From positions 1,683 to 12,222 of the forward strand of contig JAAAVE010000898.1 in NCBI GenBank assembly GCA_015679605.1: DNA of 10,540 nt. Reading direction: 5' to 3'. This document shows, one piece after another, positions 6,500-10,540 of the stretch; within the stretch, counting starts at the first letter, position 1, and each line of letters starts with the position of its first letter. This DNA comes from Podila epigama (lineage: Eukaryota; Mortierellomycota; Mortierellomycetes; Mortierellales; Mortierellaceae). The translations under genes were made by a program, and so were the position numbers. The notes beneath the pieces are model-generated. The model was not told the origin of the DNA. It was given only the letters and a program-made list of their open reading frames with translations, and searched no databases.

Positions 6500-8261
6500 C
6501 TACAGTTTCGCCTTTGCAGCATCTTTGCGTTCATGCTTGGCCACTACAATTGATAATAGCATGGCAGGTAGAGATATGAGAATCAGGTCAGGTCAGGTCA
6601 GGTCATTAAATTTGGTCATTCATTCAAGGAAGAGAGGACGGAAGAGAGGGAGTGGAAAAAGAAGGACAAACAATGCGCGCTTCGTTCAAGCAACTTACTC
6701 ATAAATTCCATGATGGCTTGAGCAGACTCATCCGAGGCCATGCGGACGCCCAAGAGCTTCATCTCACGTTCATTGACCTTGTCCAGGAACTCAAACTCGT
6801 GGTCCCGGATCAAGGCTTTGGTATCCTTCATGGCCTGAGGTGGGAACTTTGCGGCTGCAGTGGCCAATTTAAGCACCTCATCCATGAACGTCTCGCGAGG
6901 AAAGATTCTGGCAACCATACCGCACTTTTCCATCTCTTCTGCCGTAAACTTTCGTCCCATGAGCTTGATATCAAAAAATACATCATTTTGGTTAATGAAA
7001 CTGCATTAAGTTGCTTTGCAAAGTTTTCAGTAATGACAAAATGCAGGATAGATGAGACTTACAAGCATCTCGTTAGCTTTGGAAGATCCCATGATGCTAT
7101 ATGTCGTTAGAGATAGAAATGGCCACAGATGGGGGTATGAGGAAGGAAGAGGTGAGCAAAATGTTCACGCGTGCGAGATGCTACATCTCAAATGCATAAA
7201 AAAACCTACCGAGGAAAGACAATGGAGGAGCAAGCCTCGGCACAGAATCCTATATTACAATGGGGGAGTAAATGAAAATAGGTTAGTTGTGGTGAAGCCG
7301 AACCGACCAGAATCGATTCATTTGCAAGGGGGCAGGAACAACAAAAAAGCGTCAGTGCGCAAAAATCTACCAAGTTGCATGAAAGGTGTGTTAAAGGTGG
7401 CCTCAGGAACTGTGTAAACAACATCGCAGAGTGCGGAGGAGGTGACACCAAAGCCGATGGCAGGACCTATGGACGCGCAAAAAAAAAAAAAAAAAAAGAA
7501 ATGGACAACCATAGTCAGTCACCGCCAGATGCGTCAATTGCTATCAACAAATGTTTAGCACACCTGTGCTCCACTCCGATCATTTCGCTCTTCCCCACAA
7601 ATTTTTTTTTTGTGAAATTGCCAGCCGGTTGAGTGGTGCAACGTTAAAACAATTATTCCACGTGCTTGTCAAGTCTGATCGAGCCCGAAGTTTTCATCTG
7701 CTCCATGTCGAACAAAAATCTGCCCTGAATATGGTCCATGAACACACACTTTAAGGTATACACGACTTTTACCTTGGATGGCAGCAATGATCAGCTTTGG
7801 AAAGTGAACCAACTGATGGATAACGTTCCTATGGGACAATTCAACCAATTGAGGTCAACGTGAAAAAGAATACTCGACGAGTCAATATGCGTAATACAGT
7901 AGAAAAAAATGATAAAGTATCATCTCATACTGCATCAGAACACGTAAATTCGCCTTTCTTTTTTTCCCCATTACAAAGTGTATCCGGATCGCTTCTTGAT
8001 AACCGCGTCAATGCCTTCTCCCATCTCGCTCGAATCGGGGATAGACAACTCCTGACCACTTGTAAAGTATTTGCCGTGACCAGTGAGGATAGTGACACGG
8101 ACATCGTCCGATTTTGCTGCCCACTCAAGGGCCTGGCCCCACTGGTCGTAAACCTGTGGGTTGAGGGCATTATACTTTTTAGGGCGGTTGAAGGCAATGA
8201 CAGCAACGCCATGAGGAAGAAGCTTGATGTCGAATGTGTCGAGGTGAGTAGGAACAGACAT
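6500..8261 (-). CDS. ECI1: Peroxisomal Delta3,Delta2-enoyl-CoA isomerase, seven exons
   Basis: The enzyme shifts cis/trans-3 double bonds of enoyl-CoA to trans-2, so that unsaturated fatty acids can enter peroxisomal beta-oxidation. Exons inferred from GT-AG borders and frame: 8261-7975, 7828-7773, 7466-7371, 7249-7210, 7096-7063, 6963-6699 and 6543-6500, giving 273 residues. The crotonase fold shows GKYFTSGQEL (63-72) and GPAIGFGV (115-122), the two oxyanion-hole loops, then TPFMQLGFCAEACSSIVFPR. E151 aligns with the catalytic Glu of human ECI2, where the segment reads SPEGCSSYTFPK. The C-terminus is AKL, a type 1 peroxisomal signal, encoded by the last 44-nt exon. No acyl-CoA-binding domain precedes the fold, as in yeast Eci1 (about 280 residues). 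No in-frame ATG exists upstream of 8261. It is divergent from CDC40. Ordinary enoyl-CoA hydratase is the alternative; the Glu context and C-terminus favour isomerase. Confidence 0.92.
6583..6605. repeat. Pentanucleotide tandem repeat in the last isomerase intron
   Basis: Four copies of TCAGG plus a partial TCA lie within the 155-nt intron 6698-6544. It is a short microsatellite with no evident role. Confidence 0.8.
7479..7497 (-). repeat. 19-base poly(T) tract at the 3' splice site of isomerase intron 2
   Basis: On the coding strand nineteen T residues are followed by GCGCGTCCATAG and then exon 3. It is an unusually long polypyrimidine tract; intron 2 is also the longest of this gene at 306 nt. 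Length variation here could alter splicing efficiency, which is inference. Confidence 0.7.
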
Positions 8262-8685
8262 GGCTGAGAGGTCGAGCGAGGTATTTCTATAGGTTACACC
8301 TGGTATTGAGTGAGAGTAGGAATGGGAGTGGTCGGTTGCGGAGGGCGGGCAGGAATGAAGAAGAACAGAGGGATGGATGAAAGAGTTGCTTCGAATTGCT
8401 GCTAATCGAGTTGAAGGTGAGGGTGGGGGAGGTTTTCTTTTGTCACTCCAGAGAGACACTCCTTTTTGTCACTCTTGGCCCGCCCGATCAAGGACCAACT
8501 CTTTTGCACGTGAGTTTATGGATCAAAAGGCAGTTAAGGGCCTTGTTGTGGCTTTGCACTTGCAACCATCTTGAGAGAATAGTGAAAAAAAAAAGAAAAA
8601 AAAAAGGCTGATCAGCCAATATCCTCCACATTGAAATTCATCAACACGCATCATCTTTCATTGTCAATAACAATACAAATACAAT
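8262..8685. promoter_or_regulatory. Bidirectional promoter between the isomerase and CDC40
   Basis: The 424 bp between the two start codons must serve both genes. Visible elements are a CACGTG E-box (8507-8512, bHLH-type site), A-rich tracts at 8583-8605, a perfect 12-bp palindrome GGCTGATCAGCC (8606-8617) and a CCAAT box (8616-8620) overlapping its right end. The CDC40 leader is A/C-rich with no upstream ATG in its last 40 nt. Factor assignments are motif-level only. Confidence 0.5.
8606..8620 (+). promoter_or_regulatory. Palindrome overlapping a CCAAT box upstream of CDC40
   Basis: GGCTGATCAGCC is a perfect dyad, and its last two bases start CCAAT, the core bound by the HAP/NF-Y complex in fungi. 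It sits 66-80 bp before the CDC40 start codon, a usual distance for a fungal core promoter element. Function is inferred from motif and place. Confidence 0.4.
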
Positions 8686-10540
8686 ATGGACCTGATTGCT
8701 GCGGGCTACGGCTCTTCTTCATCTGACAGCGAGGGCGAACGACCTTCCAAGACAGCTAAATTGACTACATCCGGTGCGCCTACAGTTAATGTCGCGCCTG
8801 AAGTCAGTCTCGAGGTATTAAAGAGAATGGCATTTGATGAATGACGGTCCATGGACGACGAAATTACTGTAGAAAAAGACGCGAAACTAAATGGACATTA
8901 CGTTCACTTGTTGCCTTCCTTTTTGAACAATATTTCCAGGATCCCACCTATGCACGTCACATCTATACCAACCCAACAGACACCACCCTTGCTGTAAACT
9001 TGTCATATGATTCGATGCTTCAACCTATTCAAGGACCCGCCAACCCCTTTGCCTCCACAGAAAAACAAGTCAGGAAGAATATCTGGACAGGACACGTTGA
9101 GGAAAACATGTTCTCAGACCACGATTTTAGGACACAGCAGCAGTCTTACACAGCCTTTGGATATGCCAAAGACCCAAGCATTCTCACGGTCGCCAACAGT
9201 GGTCAAAGTGGTTCCGGAAAACAGGGAACAGGTTATGTCGGCAACATTGATAGGGCATTACAAATGGATGGTAAGGAAGATATTTATTTTATTTTGGTTG
9301 CTTCCTATCGAGCATGCACAATGGGAAAAAATGGACTAATCATTCTTTCACCTTTGCATTTCCGTATGATTCAGGCGCAACGATATGGGACAAGGTGCCA
9401 AAACATCTTCGCAACAATCAGAACCAGAGGAAGAGACAGACACGTGGCGATGCGTCCGTTTTGGATGGCGAAAACGCGTACAGAGGTCCTTGGGCTACGT
9501 ACCAGGGCGAGGGCATTGGTGAGCTGAGTGGACCTACTGAGGAGGAGAGGGCCAAGCATGAAGAGAATGTCAAAGCGGCAGAAGAAGAAAAGGAGAAGCG
9601 TGGAAAGGCGACTCCGGCCAAGCCCATTGCTACTGGATCAGAGACAACAATCCTCCATGGCGCAGAGCACGATTACCTTGGTAGGACATACATGCATGTG
9701 CCCCAAGATCTGGACGTCAATCTCTTGGGCGAGCCTGGAACCAAGGAATGTTTCGTCCCCAAAAGACTTTTGCACACCTGGACAGGACACTCCAAAGGTG
9801 TTTCATCCATCCGCTTCTTTCCAAAATCTGCACATCTTCTCTTGTCTGGAAGCATGGATTCTAAGATCAAGGTAATTTTCGGTGTCTATCCTGAACCATA
9901 ACAAATGGGACCCACAGCATTTTATAATGAGCTCAACCGAGGTGCAATCTCTAAATTCTTTATGGGCTATCTTGATTCTTTACAAATTTATAGATTTGGG
10001 ATGTATATCACGACCGTCGTGTCCTCCGCACGTATCTTGGTCACTCTAAAGCGGTTCGGGACGTGACATTCAACAATGACGGAACCAGGTTCATGAGTGC
10101 CAGTTACGATCGCAATATGAAGTTATGGGACACAGAAACTGGGCAGTGCATTTCAACCTTCACTACCAAAAAGGTGCCATATGTGGTCAAGTTCAACCCA
10201 GACGAGGACAAGCAGAATATTTTCTTGGCTGGATGTTCAGACCACAAGATCTACCAGTTTGACATTAACACTGGCGAAGTCACTCAGGAATACGATCAAC
10301 ATTTGGGTGCTGTCAACTCGATCACCTTTGTTGATGAAAACAGACGTTTCGTCACTACCTCCGACGACAAATCTCTACGAGCCTGGGAGTTTGATATTCC
10401 TGTTGTGATCAAGTACATTGCCGAACCCTACATGCATTCCATGCCCGCCGTGGCATTGAGTCCTAATCGTATGTGTCGTCGTTTGCTGTTCTTATTGAAC
10501 ACATAATGTCTCCATTTTCACTGAATGTTTTTTTTTTTTT
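8686..10540 (+). CDS. CDC40: Pre-mRNA splicing factor Cdc40/Prp17, WD40 protein, 3' part cut by the window
   Basis: Cdc40/Prp17 joins the spliceosome for the second catalytic step and also affects cell-cycle progress in yeast. Exons: 8686-8814, 8940-9270, 9375-9871 and 9994-10468, separated by introns of 125, 104 and 122 nt. A fourth intron opens with GTATGT at 10469 and runs past the edge. The visible 477 residues begin with a Ser/acidic stretch (SSSSDSEGE) and the conserved DPTY...NPFAS and [13 protein letters not shown] region. Then come [26 protein letters not shown] and at least four WD repeats from about residue 284: [39 protein letters not shown] and [18 protein letters not shown]. Order and wording match human CDC40 (579 residues) closely, so about 100 residues with the last WD repeats are missing to the right. 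The start is the first ATG of an A/C-rich leader. I see no frame break. Confidence 0.95.

Noticed and set aside
6616-6698. Unspliced C-terminal extension of the isomerase
   Set aside because: It follows a perfect GTAAGT donor and reads as low-quality sequence. The spliced form ends in a proper peroxisomal signal and fits family length.

Overview
This window looks like nuclear DNA from a filamentous, early-diverging fungus. A Mortierellomycotina species (Mortierella or Linnemannia type) is my best guess. The evidence is short GT-AG introns of about 100-300 nt, A-rich 5' leaders, no operons, a 28-residue ribonuclease-inhibitor-type LRR protein with an F-box-like N-terminus, and fungal versions of a peroxisomal enoyl-CoA isomerase and of the splicing factor Cdc40/Prp17. 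The lineage is inferred from gene style, not from a database match.

Layout from left to right. Bases 1-815 hold no gene I can support, but there is a leftward TATA box near 73-81, probably for a gene beyond the left edge. A leftward F-box-like/LRR gene occupies 816-2339; its start codon seems to be split off by an intron. Bases 2501-3496 are mostly unassigned, with a few weak reading frames and two abutting perfect inverted repeats at 3338-3378. A divergent pair follows: gene A (leftward, 3497-4276) and gene B (rightward, 5079-6428). Both are intronless single-pass membrane proteins whose C-terminal domain carries exactly six CX3C motifs. Gene B converges on a seven-exon leftward gene (6500-8261) for a Delta3,Delta2-enoyl-CoA isomerase whose spliced product ends in the peroxisomal signal AKL. 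That gene is divergent, across 424 bp, from CDC40/PRP17 (8686 to the right edge), of which four exons are present before the window ends inside an intron.

The two conserved genes have clear and unrelated jobs: isomerisation of unsaturated fatty acyl-CoAs in peroxisomal beta-oxidation, and the second step of pre-mRNA splicing. The LRR gene is probably a substrate receptor or scaffold, function unknown. The least explained item is the A/B pair. Matching cysteine spacing, a shared basic-FW membrane boundary and a head-to-head arrangement suggest an old duplication that kept a disulfide-rich domain while the rest of each protein diverged. I recognise no named family for it.
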